NCBI GenBank assembly: GCA_000226015.1
Contig: JH153131.1
Coordinates: forward strand, 2,341 to 45,292
Source of the DNA: Mnemiopsis leidyi
Lineage: Eukaryota; Ctenophora; Tentaculata; Lobata; Bolinopsidae
DNA: 42,952 bases
Direction of reading: 5' to 3'
The translations under genes and the position numbers were made by a program. Below are positions 1-11,206 of the stretch, piece after piece. Positions within the stretch are counted from its first letter, which is position 1. Every line of letters begins with the position of its first letter. The notes beneath the pieces are model-generated. The model had not been told where the DNA came from and made no database searches. It saw only the letters and a program-made list of their open reading frames with translations.

Positions 1-48
1 TGCCTCGGCAGCTGCTGCTTGTAGTTGTACAGCAGGTCGGCAGCACCT
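1..48 (-). CDS. possible partial coding exon running off the left edge
   Basis: On the minus strand an acceptor (AGGAGGGTAG) is followed by 48 bases that are open in the frame reading AADLLYNYKQQLPR, with no stop before the window edge. The composition (charged, Tyr/Leu/Lys-rich) looks like protein and GC is higher than in the flanking DNA. The other two minus frames are also open over this short length, so frame and even coding status are uncertain. No family is recognised. If real, it belongs to a separate gene lying downstream of the PH-PTB adaptor gene on the same strand. Confidence 0.2.
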
Positions 49-1024
49 ACCCTCCTGTCTATTCGCTTCGATTTCGAATGAGGGCCGGAAAAGTCAGACA
101 AGCTTCTGCCGCGAAGCAGCAGTCTTCAGCGAATCAGCGCCCCGCTGCAAAACTGGCATAACTATAAGTATAACGTGATTTGACGACTGCAGACTGACGA
201 GATTATATTCATTCTAACGAAACGAGAGAGCAAAGCTGCAAGTCGTCATACAGACCGATGTTTCCACTTTCCTGTTGCTGTCAACCTGTTGCTCATCACT
301 CACGCATTTCACTATTTTGGCCTCTGAAGTAATCCTAGACGTACGCCGCCTGTATATGATTAATTTTTAAGTTTAGGTTGTCATTAACTTTAAGTGTAAA
401 TTTAATTCGAAGGTTGCAAGCGCCGAGTGAAGCCTTGTTGATAATGATATAGTTCGACAAAACAAAACTTAACAGCTTTCCAAGTATAATGTAACTATAA
501 CCAAAAACAATGATGATAATTAACAATAACACATACAATTAGACTTGTTACCTCAAATTTTAATAAATTATTTTAATTGGATAACTCAAAGGCAGATTAA
601 AAGGAGATTGATCCTTATAGTTGAACTAAAAGAAGTTATTGTTGTCAATTTAAATTTAGGCTTTAGCAAAAATCAGAAACATTAACAACTTATCTAGCTC
701 AATTCAGCATGACGTAGTACTAATGCCACTGGGGATAAGTAATAAGTCAACGTAATTTAAATTAGCGTTGAACTTAAATTAACATTAGCAAAACGATCAG
801 CTCGATTAAACAGTAAGTGTTTTGTTACCATTTAACAGCGATTCACGAGTAAGACAATCTGATTTTCTTTACACATCAAAAGATTCAGCGGCTTTCTTGT
901 ATCTGAATTCTGCAATCTGCTTCAAATGGGTGTCGGAATTCCCGATTCAAAACGAATAGAATTTCAATACTACAATTTACAATATAAAAAAGGTGCAACT
1001 AAGTCTAGACCTAGTCACTCTCAA
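49..1024. other. gene-free stretch
   Basis: AT-rich sequence between the possible left-edge exon and the stop codon of the adaptor gene. I see no convincing exon, RNA gene or repeat array. Part of it must be the 3' untranslated region of the adaptor gene. Confidence 0.5.
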
Positions 1025-4000
1025 TCACACCGCTGAGTTCATGAAAGCTCTGTTTTGGCAGTTCGATACACCGTTTCGAGAGTTCGATTCCAAAAGGGAG
1101 GAAGAAAAGTCCAACATCATCTCTTTCTGAAGACGCGACTGTTCCTGATAAGACTTTAGTCCCTCGCTCAGTTTATCACGTGCTTGTCCGGCAGAGTCAC
1201 GTGCTGACTCTTGTGGGCTGATCTGGAAGATGTCATGCCGAGAAGGTTTCTTATTTCGACTGGGCAGGCAGGGCGGGGCGACAGCTGGGGAGGGTTGATC
1301 CCTGGGTGGGAACTCAATGTCGATATATTCGTAACAGTTGGCTCTGAGAGTCGCGTCTCCGTCGCGCGACACCTCCCGTGAGAGCAAACCCCGCGAACCG
1401 TCAGGAACAAGAGTCGCCTCTTGATCCCGCGACTTTCCGTCCATGTTCATGTATACGGAGAGAGGGGGAGGTCTCACTCCGGACCGGCCCGGCTGGTCAC
1501 GTGACACAGCCTGGTCACGTGATGCGGAGGAGAAGCGGAACCGGCTGGAGCTGCTTCCCGAGGAAGTAATGTAACCTTCGTCAGTTAGGGGCGAGGTGGA
1601 GGTCATATCCTCGTAAATGCAGTCTTGTGTGTGGTGAACTCCGCTGTTCTCCATCAGCTCGTAAATCTGAGAGGTATGAGGGGTTAGCGTCACGTGAAAT
1701 TAGAGATGGTAACAGTATCGTCGAAATGCTCGATATCTCATGATTTGAAAAGATGGAGACGTTTAAAATGTAAGAGTTTAAACCGAGAAGGAAAAATACC
1801 CACATCACTATCGTAAGTAGATCCTGTTGACGAGACTCCAGTGCTGTAATCACTGTGGTTACTACTCAATAGCTCGTAGTTCATTTTCTGTAAGGAGTAA
1901 AACTTGTCAGCTGGTTAGGCAGAAATTTTGGGCAGGTTTAGGACCATGAAAATGAGCAATCTTAGAAAATGGACAAACAGCCTCGATCGAAAAAAACCCG
2001 TCAAATATATAGAAACAGAAGTGATCGTACCTCTGAGCAGGTTTCCTGACTGAGATAAAGCTGGTTGGTACATAGACCGGAGGTGGGAGAAGTAGATACT
2101 GGGGCAGGAGGTGCAATCTGGGGCATCTCTCGGACCGTGTACTTGTTCTCAGCGGGGCTCTGTACCCTCGACTTTCGGGAGGAGCTCTCCGGTTTCGACA
2201 TGGTTATGTCCGGCTGAGGGAGGGTCTGTGTTAGAGTTGGTGGTGTTGAGAAACAACGGGTCTAACTCAAATAATACTGGCCAAGTAACTATACTCATTC
2301 AGAGTTGGACTTAGGGACGGGGGGGGGGGGGGTGAGAGAGAGGGAAGGGTTAAACGTTTAGACGTCCTGAATTCTATTTAATATTGTAACCTTATTTTCT
2401 AAGTAAACCATGTACACAATGGTAATTAGGTTTTTGTTGTAGGTTGTGAGTTTTTGTCGCTTTTTTCGCTTTCAAGAAATCCAATTTTGAATTGAAGAAA
2501 CACCAAAGAACCGAAATAAAAAAAGCCCCTCCCCCACTGTCCACTTATGAAATCTCCGTGAAAAAAAGTGAGAACAAACCTGAACTGTAGGGTTGGTATG
2601 AGATAGGTATCTACAAAGAACGTTGTACAGAGTAAAGACATTGTGCTGGTTTATTGTGGCTTTGAAGGGGAAGTCACAGTCGTTTGTTACCCAGTACACC
2701 GTATCGTCTACCACACTGCAACCTGAAGAATTATTTTTGTTTAAGAATTATTTTTGTTGCCTGTCACCTGACAATAAACTCTCAGCCAGAAGATGACAGG
2801 TGTTATACCTATTGAAATATTGCAGAACAGTGTCTAATTTGTTACAGAAAAGATGCTTACGTACATTAAAGTCCTATTCATAACAAAAATGTTAAATCAA
2901 TGTTAAAAGAGAAGGTTCATGACATCAGCAAACATTATTTAAACAGCAGTGTTAAAACATGTCAGCCCTAACCGGTGAGAAGGAAGAAGGGCCACTTCCT
3001 GAGGGGAGCCCCAGTCAGGGGACACAGCAGGGCGATACATTCCGGGGTGAGGACCAGCATACACTCCCCCGTAACTCCCAGAGTCTTGTGGTCCCCAACT
3101 TTGCAGTGGTACTCAAAACCTGCGGAGATAAGGGTCAGGGATTGTCGGGGGACTAGCGGTAGTAGTAGGAGGGGGTTAATAACAGCTGGAGTTGCTTGAA
3201 TGCGTTACAAGGTCTGGATTGCGTTCTACACCAAGATGCACTATACTGTTTGGTTGTGTTTAAAAATGTTGCTTAGTACATCAGTAACAAACAGACAGAC
3301 AGACTGCACAACTCACCTAAAGTTACTCCCTCCAAAATAGCGCACATCCAGCTCTTAACCTCAGTTCGTGTCGGGCAGCTAATGTAGGCTATCTGTCTTC
3401 CCATGTGAATAATAAAACCTGGGTAGCAAAATTTGTTTAGAATCTTGATCTTAAGCAAACAATGACTTGCGCTTAAGCAAACAAAACGTTATCCAATTCC
3501 GCAATTACACATAATTTTGGAAAATTAGACTGCTACCTACTTCAAAGGAAACTTTTCCCTTTGTATTGCCAATAAAATTGTATTGAAACTTTCCGAATGT
3601 CGTGATGCAGGACAAAAATTGTGGTTATCGAAACCAGTGGGACCAGGGCACCAAAGTTTTAACCGGATTTTCACTCCTCTTATGCAATTATCATACTAGA
3701 GCTTCAACATTTAGATTCATCTAAATTGGTGGTATAAAAACAAGTTTGCTGGATAAGTTTCTGTACTGCAGACGAGAAATTTATCTTCTAATGTGGCGCC
3801 GGCGGTGCGGCTAGAACAGGAATATTCGCATTTGAGAGCAGCCCGAATTAGGCGCCCTATTTCCGGCCATGGGGCTACATGCGTGAAAATTGTAAAAATG
3901 CAGCACGTGAATTCCATCTTTACACATGAGGCTACCAACTATCGATTGCAAAGCATTTTTGTGGTATGTATTACTACTTCCAGGGCTTTTACAAGCTGGA

Positions 4001-5775
4001 TTTAGCGTCCTATAATTTTCAAAAGAAGAATTCTGATTTGTATCAGCTCGCACGTGTGGCAGATAAAAGATCCGACGTTTTGATTGGACAATGTCTACAC
4101 GTGCAGCAGATAAAGGGCTCTGATTGGTTGATGTTCTTCTTACCTTCCTCCTTGAAGATATCCATTCTTTGTGAGGTTTTCAAGCAATGTGCGCTCTTAA
4201 TACTCCACGATGTCTGAAGAGAAGTTGATTACAATGGATATAAAATCAATACATCAATACATCATTCTACAAGATGGCCTGGTAACCTTATTTATAGATC
4301 TGACTTGATGTCATTACTGCTTGTTAATGTCGAGATTTTGACAATGAAGACGACTCCTTTATAAATAAATACATCGATCTCTTGTCCTTTATCCAAGAGT
4401 CCAGACCACACAAAGCGAGTTGTACAGCTCCTTCATCAAGACAGCCGTGCTGGACTTACTGCATGTCACATTTCTGACTCCTTCAGGAATCTAACGCCGC
4501 GAAAAGGGACCGAAGGAGGACCAAGCATATGAAATAAACTGCACGTTGAGCGGTGTAAAGTTTAAGTGAATGCTGCATTTTAGAGAGGACAATCTTACAG
4601 ACAGACTGACGGCTATATTGGAAGGGAAACCAAACATGTGTCTAGTTGAAGATAACAACAATTCATTACCATCCAAATTTCACGCTGGTATACCCAAACA
4701 AAATATAAATTCCCCTGAGAAGCTGGTGCAGCAGCGCCAGATTCACACAACCTCTATAATTCACACCGCCAGCTTGTCGCCTGGTTGCAGTGAGAAGCTG
4801 GCTTGAAATCAGATAAAATGGAGCAGCGAGAGAAGACGACAGGCGCCCTGATCGATCCACAGTCCGTGGTCGGAGTTTAATAGAATGATAACTGTCTAGA
4901 TGGAGCTGAGTAGCGTGCCCTAATGTAATAACTAGATCGAGGAAATCTATAAGACGACATTACTGAATTAAAGTATCACAGCACGCATATTTCAACCGGT
5001 TCTCACCCGGGTTTTGCATATCTCAGCTTGATTTCAATACAAAATCTGGCTTGCTTTGTTGTAGACCATGACAGGGACCGAAAAATGTGGAATGGTTGGC
5101 ATGCTTTAATAATGGTGGTGCGGTGATTATTGAACATTTTATTAGCCTAAAATATTCCATCAGCCGGAATCAAGTGCATGTTACAGATTCATACAAAAGT
5201 TATAGTGTGGTTGCTCGGATAATTTAGAGAAATGACGGCCTTTTTATACCGGGTAAAGCCAATATCAAATATAAATAGACCTTGCGACAAAACCTATGGC
5301 AGCTGAGTGGCCGGAAAAAGTCAGAGATTACGACTTAGATGAGAACAAAAAACAGAGAAACATAAATGAAAAAGAAAGAGGGTTTACCTGGACAGGGAAG
5401 CTATCTTTGACGCTGCTGTCAGGAGAGTCAGATTTACAGACGTGTAGAGTGTGTTGTCCTGTTTTCTCGCATCTCGTTAGTACACTCCATCTACTGGTCA
5501 ACTTCTGGGGGTGTTTGGGTTAGTTCTAAATTCCAGATAAAACGTCATCCACATGAATAGGATCGATTAAGGAGCAGCTTGGGTGGCAAATGCTTGCAGA
5601 TACTTGACAAGGTGCTTCTAGTTTAATGTCAAGTTTTAAAAATATGACTCACATAAAATAATCATACAGAACGAACAAAACTATCGTAAGAGCGAACCTT
5701 TGGTTTCTTGAGTTTGTGAGAGCTCGAGTCGAGATGTAAACCGAGCACTCCTTGTTTGACAACGTGTACTTGGTC
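1025..5775 (-). CDS. IRS/DOK-type PH + PTB docking adaptor (8 exons)
   Basis: Exons (minus strand): 5775-5698, 5504-5388, 3449-3317, 3119-2973, 2722-2580, 2213-2031, 1887-1804, 1666-1025. All junctions are GT-AG and all phases agree, giving 508 aa plus a missing start exon. The first three exons form a PH domain (VVKQGVLGLHLD, SRWSVLTRC, EVKSWMCAILEGV with the conserved helix Trp). The next two form an IRS-type PTB domain (LVLTPECIALL, then RKWPFFLL matching the family WP..LL strand). The tail is disordered and Tyr-rich. It contains three YxxM sites (YELM, YEDM, YMNM), expected to bind the PI3-kinase p85 SH2 domains. YMNM also has the Grb2-type YxN. PPCLPSR is a class II SH3 ligand (PxxPxR). 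No RasGAP-type YxxP is seen. By family knowledge it would link an activated tyrosine-kinase receptor to PI3K and Grb2. Domain order and length fit both DOK and IRS proteins; the YxxM tail leans towards IRS. Confidence 0.85.
2319..2332. repeat. run of 14 G in an adaptor intron
   Basis: Uninterrupted homopolymer of 14 G on the plus strand, followed by a GA-rich patch, in the intron between exons 2722-2580 and 2213-2031 of the adaptor gene. It is likely length-variable and error-prone in sequencing. Confidence 0.9.
2831..2890. repeat. dispersed repeat, copy 1
   Basis: About 60 bp (beginning TGTCTAATTTG) that recurs with a handful of mismatches at 10011-10070. Both copies share GATGCTTAC and AGTCCTATTCATAACAAAAA in the same order. 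It is probably a fragment of an interspersed element. No terminal inverted repeats or coding sequence are visible. Confidence 0.75.
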
Positions 5776-7482
5776 CTGAAATAGAATCTGGTTAATATTG
5801 TTTCAAACTTTTAGTACATCATGATGTCCGGACAGATTCAATTAACAGACAGATTTACAAGACAATAACTCCCGTTCTCTCTACTGTGCCGAGCCCCTTC
5901 CCTCCACATCAATTTGATAACTCTATCGGTAAAATTATGACAGTCTTTCTTATCAGTCCTGACACATAAATTACCTCGATAGTTTTCTTTACTTCTACAG
6001 TAAGAAATTAAAGTTCTGATGGATTTAAAGGTTGTTTTAGTTCTACCATTTGTAAATTTATAGGTTTGAGCCGGATAAGGTGACGTGTATAATTTGTCAG
6101 AAGAAATAAGATTTAGGTGATTTGGGGAAGGACAAAAAGAGATACAACGATGAAAAGTGCCGAGACAACGAACTTGCAGTAGTGTAATACCTGGCAGCAA
6201 GGGCTCACATAAAACTGAGACTCAGATCTTATCTCTGCAGTGAGTGCTTTCAGGAACTTTTGTCGACTTCGAGACACCATCGTTTGGTGGAAGTAATCAA
6301 ACGCTAAAGCTAACATGGAATGAGAGGAGGAGCAAACAGCCAAACAAAGACGGAACTGAATAAATGAGCAGGATTTAGCTATGTTGTAGTATATAAACCA
6401 GCAATACACTGCAGATAGAGATGATGATACCATATATGGTAAAATAGATCACATGACCAAGTAACGCACTTTCTCTGTCACAGTAGGTTACATGGCTTCC
6501 TAGCCATCAGACAGCCACTACCCAGACCATTGTTAGAACATGCTCAACCTAGACTCGTGGCAATTTTTCAAGTGTACCCAACCGGACTTGAATTTGGTTA
6601 TATCACAACGTTCAAACGGAAAGGTTTCGTGGAGCATGGAGCACTGAGTGACTGAGACAGAAATGTAAACTTGACCCAAACTAAAGGTGTGACAAAGTGA
6701 GTGTGCGTACGTTAGGATCGGCCCACATCTCACAAATTACATTATCATTAAATTAGCCAATTGCACCCAGATAACCGATTAATGGCACTAGAATTTTATA
6801 ACAAGTGCTTCTAATCTGGGTTAGTGTAGCAATCGAGATTTCGTCATGTCCCCCTGATCCACTGAATCTATCGCCGATGAAACTTCTTGCCGAATCTCTT
6901 AAAATAGCTAATTTTAACACATGGAACAGCTCGAAAGCAATTTGAGGCGAGGAATCGAACGAAATGGATCAAAGGGCAGCAAGTTTTACGTAAGAAGTTC
7001 GATAAATTTGGAAATGGCGAAATTCGACACGCAAATGTTAAATCAAATCACCATCCATAATGCTTTGACATTTAGTGCCGTAGAAATAATGAACCGCTGT
7101 TCAAATGAAACGACCACAAGAATCACAAACATACTGAATAATATGAATTTAAAACTTTTTCACAATTTCACTTTAAAACTTTATAGGCAAACTCGTTGTA
7201 CTTGTATGGGAAATGCCATATCTTCCAGACCCTAAGTCTATCAGAATTTGATATCTCAGATAGGGAGGAAGTTTCTCGAAGGTTCCAGACGTAGGACTAT
7301 TCATAGACACTGAACAGATGTAAAATTGTGGTGCAAAGTTTCAAAAACTAGCCCCCCTCCCCCTTCTTAAGATGTTGATTTGAAGAAAAAGAATTAAGAA
7401 GCGTAGCAGTCGAGAAAATGCGAAGAAGAAATAACAACTGATGAGTGATAAAAACAGTTTTAACTTGTATGAATTTATTTAC

Positions 7483-7506
7483 CCTCCACATGTTCAATCG
7501 CGTCAT
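7483..7506 (-). CDS. possible start exon of the PH-PTB adaptor
   Basis: The first certain exon of the adaptor begins in phase 0 without a Met. Here ATG is followed by eight codons (MTRLNMWR) and a GTAAAT donor in phase 0, which would put the start eight residues before the PH domain, as in DOK proteins. An AG precedes the ATG directly. The link rests only on phase and position, and another start exon is possible. Confidence 0.25.
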
Positions 7507-8269
7507 TCTTAAAGAACCTCTATAATTTCCACTTGTCGATGAAAACCAGCTCATAGCCAAGAGAACCAGAACGCCAAACAAAAGTTATAGTTCAAAGTAA
7601 ATATGAATAATGAAGGTGCTACCCAACACCAAAGCCCACAGGTCCAGCTGCACGGTTCTGACCAATCACAGCAGAGAACCCCTGTCACCTGGCACTACCT
7701 GACCGATAAGAAAGCACGTATGCTGAGATGTTTTTCCACACGTGGGTCGTTTATTTCTTGTTTCCTGGGCCGGTGGGACGTTCCAGAAATTAGGACATGT
7801 CAACTTGCGTAACGAGCAGTTAGTCCCCGTAAACTGATCCACAGGGCAAGCTGCACCGTGTATGTTGCATCACTGGGACTGGTTCACCCACGAGAACTTA
7901 TCTACAGTCCTTCTTAGTCTCTCTCTCTCTCTATTTCTCTTTCTCTCTCTCCCAGTTAACTCTGCAAATTTTATAATTCTAACCTACCCAGGGTCTCGAG
8001 GCGAGAGGACACGACTTCCCCCTCTTGAGAAACATGTGTTCCAGGGAGATGAAAACAAAGAAAAGACAGGACGCCAAGTAGAAGTGAACAAAGAAAATAC
8101 TGGACGTTAAGAAGGACTAAACAAAGAGGAGACTGCACGACACGAGCACGTCTTACATTCCAAAACGTACGCAAAGTTTCGACAAGGAGAGCTCAATAGG
8201 TCACTCTACTTTTCCTTGTTTATACAATGTCTTGTACACATCCACCGTGCCGCTTTCAAAGTGTCAAGA

Positions 8270-8400
8270 TCTCCCGTCGCCCACGTGCAAACATCACGTG
8301 ACCAGGGTGATAACCAATGAGAGACCAGGATGAAAACACGTGAGATAGTAGCAACCAATGAGATGGCTAAGACGGTGGGTAATTAGCTCACGGGGCTCTA
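8270..8400 (-). promoter_or_regulatory. promoter-like patch with CCAAT and CACGTG boxes
   Basis: A locally GC-richer patch with three CACGTG palindromes (8282, 8295, 8337) and two ACCAATGAG boxes. It lies just upstream, in minus-strand sense, of the possible start exon of the PH-PTB adaptor, so it could be that gene's promoter. The call rests on motif clustering and position only. Confidence 0.3.
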
Positions 8401-8428
8401 TTACAAGATAGGAGTGTGCCCTGTTGCA

Positions 8429-8479
8429 ATAACATTGGTAAGGATGGTGTTATAACATTGGTTAGGATGGTGTTATAAC
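8429..8479. repeat. 23-bp tandem duplication
   Basis: Two adjacent 23-bp copies of ATAACATTGG(T)TAGGATGGTGTT with one difference, followed by a partial third copy. Lies in gene-free DNA next to the promoter-like patch. Confidence 0.85.
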
Positions 8480-10010
8480 GGGGATTTAGCACCTTTTTAA
8501 AGGCAGACACTGTTCAGCTTGTCACAACATTTACATCCATGGGTTTGTTCTGAGCCTGTAATTATGTAAATCTATCGTTCGATGGATTTTGGGGTTCGCA
8601 GTTTTAATTCCCACGCTTATAACAATTTATTTGTCGAGTGGGCTGGACCGTGATAACTCCATCAGTCCATCAGAACAATTGGTCTAAATGCATTCCATTC
8701 TTGCCATTCCAATGATGCAACGCACTGCATCTCACCCATGTGGAAATGTGGTCTGATTTGACCAGACAAGCATAGTTGCCTACTCAAACTACAGACATTT
8801 CACATTTGTACATAAAAACACAAAATATTCCCATATTTCAGGGGACAAAACGACCGAACCCTGCATACAGAGGACCAGGCGACCACTAGTGAGGGATAGT
8901 GAAATTGTTCCTGCTTGCTGGTGTTCTAACGGTCATTCTCAACATGGGCAGGAATCAAGGAAGGAGTCAGGGGAAACCTAGAACAAGTCAAGTGGAAGAA
9001 TGAGGGACTTGGCAATGTTTAGATGTTTTGGAGTTTTTAACTGCAAAACGAGACATATCAAATGTATTTTTAGTACAATCAGAAGGTACCATGGACTCCG
9101 GGAAATAAATATATCATATAACTTATGAGACATACATATTATTTATAGGGAACGAAATTCAGGAATTTTTAGAAAAAAATTCCCATATTTTCGTACTACC
9201 AAAATTGTAGCCCCCACTTTAGAATCCTCCATATTGATTTTACTGTAATTGGCTCAAAGAAGCTTAAATTGATGTGAATTTGTCAAATTAGTCGTTTACA
9301 TGGTCTAGTGTGAGACGATGAAGCGCATTATTCAGTTATATCAAGGTATAGCAAGTAATAGCAAGATTATTGTGGAAATGCAACAATACAAAAACGGCAG
9401 CTTTCACTGTTTGGAGGACTTCCGACGTATTGAGGTTAATAAACTTGAGTTTTTCTAAGTTTGATGTAAACAATTGCAAATACATTATAGGGTGTCTTTA
9501 TTGTAGTGTGTCTTGACATTGAAATTACGCCAGTAGCTAGGGAAGACTTACTGTAATAAATGAATGATGTCGCGTGTAGTCGAAATCTCTGTGACGAATC
9601 TCAATCAAACAGGGGATAGTTTTCCTATCGGGCTGCGGTGTCTTGTTTCTACACCCCTCTCTCGCTATAGTCATAGTCTTCTGTAACACCCTTCAGTAAA
9701 CCGTGACATTACTCAATATTCAAACAACAGTATTCAAATAGCAGGTTCGGATTATCAACAAAAAGCAAAAAAATTCCTGAGTGAAAGCTCGGGTATGTAA
9801 AGAAAGAAAGAAAAAAACAAGAAAAAAAGAAGAAAGAAAAAACAAGAAAAGGGATTACGAACAAGAGAGAAAGATGTCCCACAACAAAGTAGCTGGAACG
9901 ACCAACTAAAAGTAATATACGATTTAGTGACGTTATTCTATAAACTGCTAATTTACATTAATGCTTACATTCCTGCTGTAAATTTGTTATTCCTGTTCAG
10001 TGATCTAACA

Positions 10011-10070
10011 GTGTCTAATTTGTAACAGAAAAGATGCTTACATACCTTATAGTCCTATTCATAACAAAAA
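10011..10070. repeat. dispersed repeat, copy 2
   Basis: Second copy of the element at 2831-2890, same orientation, in the gene-free region upstream of the acyltransferase gene. Flanking sequence differs, which suggests insertion or a dispersed family rather than a recent segmental duplication. Confidence 0.75.
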
Positions 10071-10181
10071 GTTCAGTGATCACTGTATGATGTGAATTGC
10101 ACGTGGTAGACAACGTGACTGTTAGCAATTACATGGCTTGTCCACGTTGCCAGGCAACTGTGTGCTAACCAGGTCTAAGTG

Positions 10182-10208
10182 TGACGTCATTATGTCACTT
10201 TGACGTCA
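10182..10208. promoter_or_regulatory. two palindromic CRE-like sites
   Basis: Two perfect TGACGTCA palindromes at 10182 and 10201, 19 bp apart, with the half-site-like GTGACGCC following at about 10221. TGACGTCA is the consensus for CREB/ATF bZIP factors. They lie about 1 kb upstream of the acyltransferase start codon on the same side, so they may be enhancer or promoter elements of that gene. Confidence 0.4.
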
Positions 10209-11206
10209 TAATGGCTTAGTGACGCCATGATTAAGAGAAGAGTTAGGATGGAGAATTAGTAATTCAATATGGAATCAGTTAATGTAAGTTCGTTGTTTTA
10301 AGTTGACGAAATTTAATATGCACATCTCACATAAGTTATTGGAGTAATTCTCTGCTTTACGTTTTTGTGATTCTGTATTGTATGATCCTTTAAAAGTTGG
10401 CTGCTATAGTGCTATTTGCTCTAACAGTGTTTTAGCGGCCTAATGAATCCCCAAGAGAAAGTTGAAATTGGATGTTTAAGAAATAGTGTGAAAGTATTGG
10501 TGGAACATTACATGATCCTCTGAATCGTATTGCAGCGGTTTTTAGACTTAGTGAGATTCTTCCACTTTCGTAGTCATTATTTAACAGGTTCGGTTTTCCT
10601 TATGGGCTAAGGAGTAATAGTTGATCTAATAAACATACACTGTACCATGCTACATTCCTAAGCATATTATTTTTATGTGCGCTCTTTGTCATTTGTAATA
10701 CCAGTATAATCAGTACTGCTGTTGTATGACTTGGAACAAACTTAAATTATCTGTTTTTATTTGTTATCGAGAGTTACCCAATTGAAAGTAACCCTCGAAC
10801 ATAATTTGATTTTGTCACAACTTATGTCTAATTAGATTAATCTCAACATACGAGAAAGCGTTTAAGTGTACGGAGTAGCCGGCCAGAAGTTGTAACCTGA
10901 CGTAAATTCAATTTTAGGACTATTTCTGAGTGTAGAATATTTTCCGTTTTCCCTGACCTATGGAGCGAGCATAGCCTTGGTAGCTAGGCCTGGCTCATTT
11001 CTGTTATTTTTCAAATCATTTTCGTATGCACATAGATGAACTTTTGAACAAGTAGATAAGCAAGTAGATTTAACTTCAGTTTCCAGCTTCGTAGTTTGTT
11101 TCTGCCTTTAGTTTTGATTGGACTGTTTTTAAAAGCGTCAATTAGTTGAGTTTTGGATTGATGATGTTTTTCTTAACAATTATCAATATCTCTAAGAAAG
11201 TAGCAA

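Larger units (their letters stand above)
8480..11206. other. gene-free stretch upstream of the acyltransferase gene
   Basis: AT-rich, without convincing exons on either strand. It contains an A/G-rich low-complexity tract (about 9795-9855), dispersed repeat copy 2 and the paired CRE-like sites described separately. The last part is presumably the 5' flank or 5' UTR of the plus-strand gene. Confidence 0.5.

Noticed and set aside
1581-1853. 90-codon minus-strand frame overlapping the adaptor tail
   Set aside because: It uses the wrong frame across an intron; the tyrosine-motif frame with a GTGGGT donor is clearly the coding one.
5838-6433. Two overlapping minus-strand open frames (106 and 120 codons), the first with a GPCR TM3-like stretch (SSSHSMLALAFDYFHQTM)
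   Set aside because: AT-rich, in different frames, no conserved Cys/DRY set and no flanking splice support. If the 7506-7483 start exon is right, they lie in an adaptor intron.
6921-7235. 104-codon plus-strand open frame
   Set aside because: AT-rich, no family motif, low-complexity Asn/Thr content, and it lies in a likely intron; consistent with chance.
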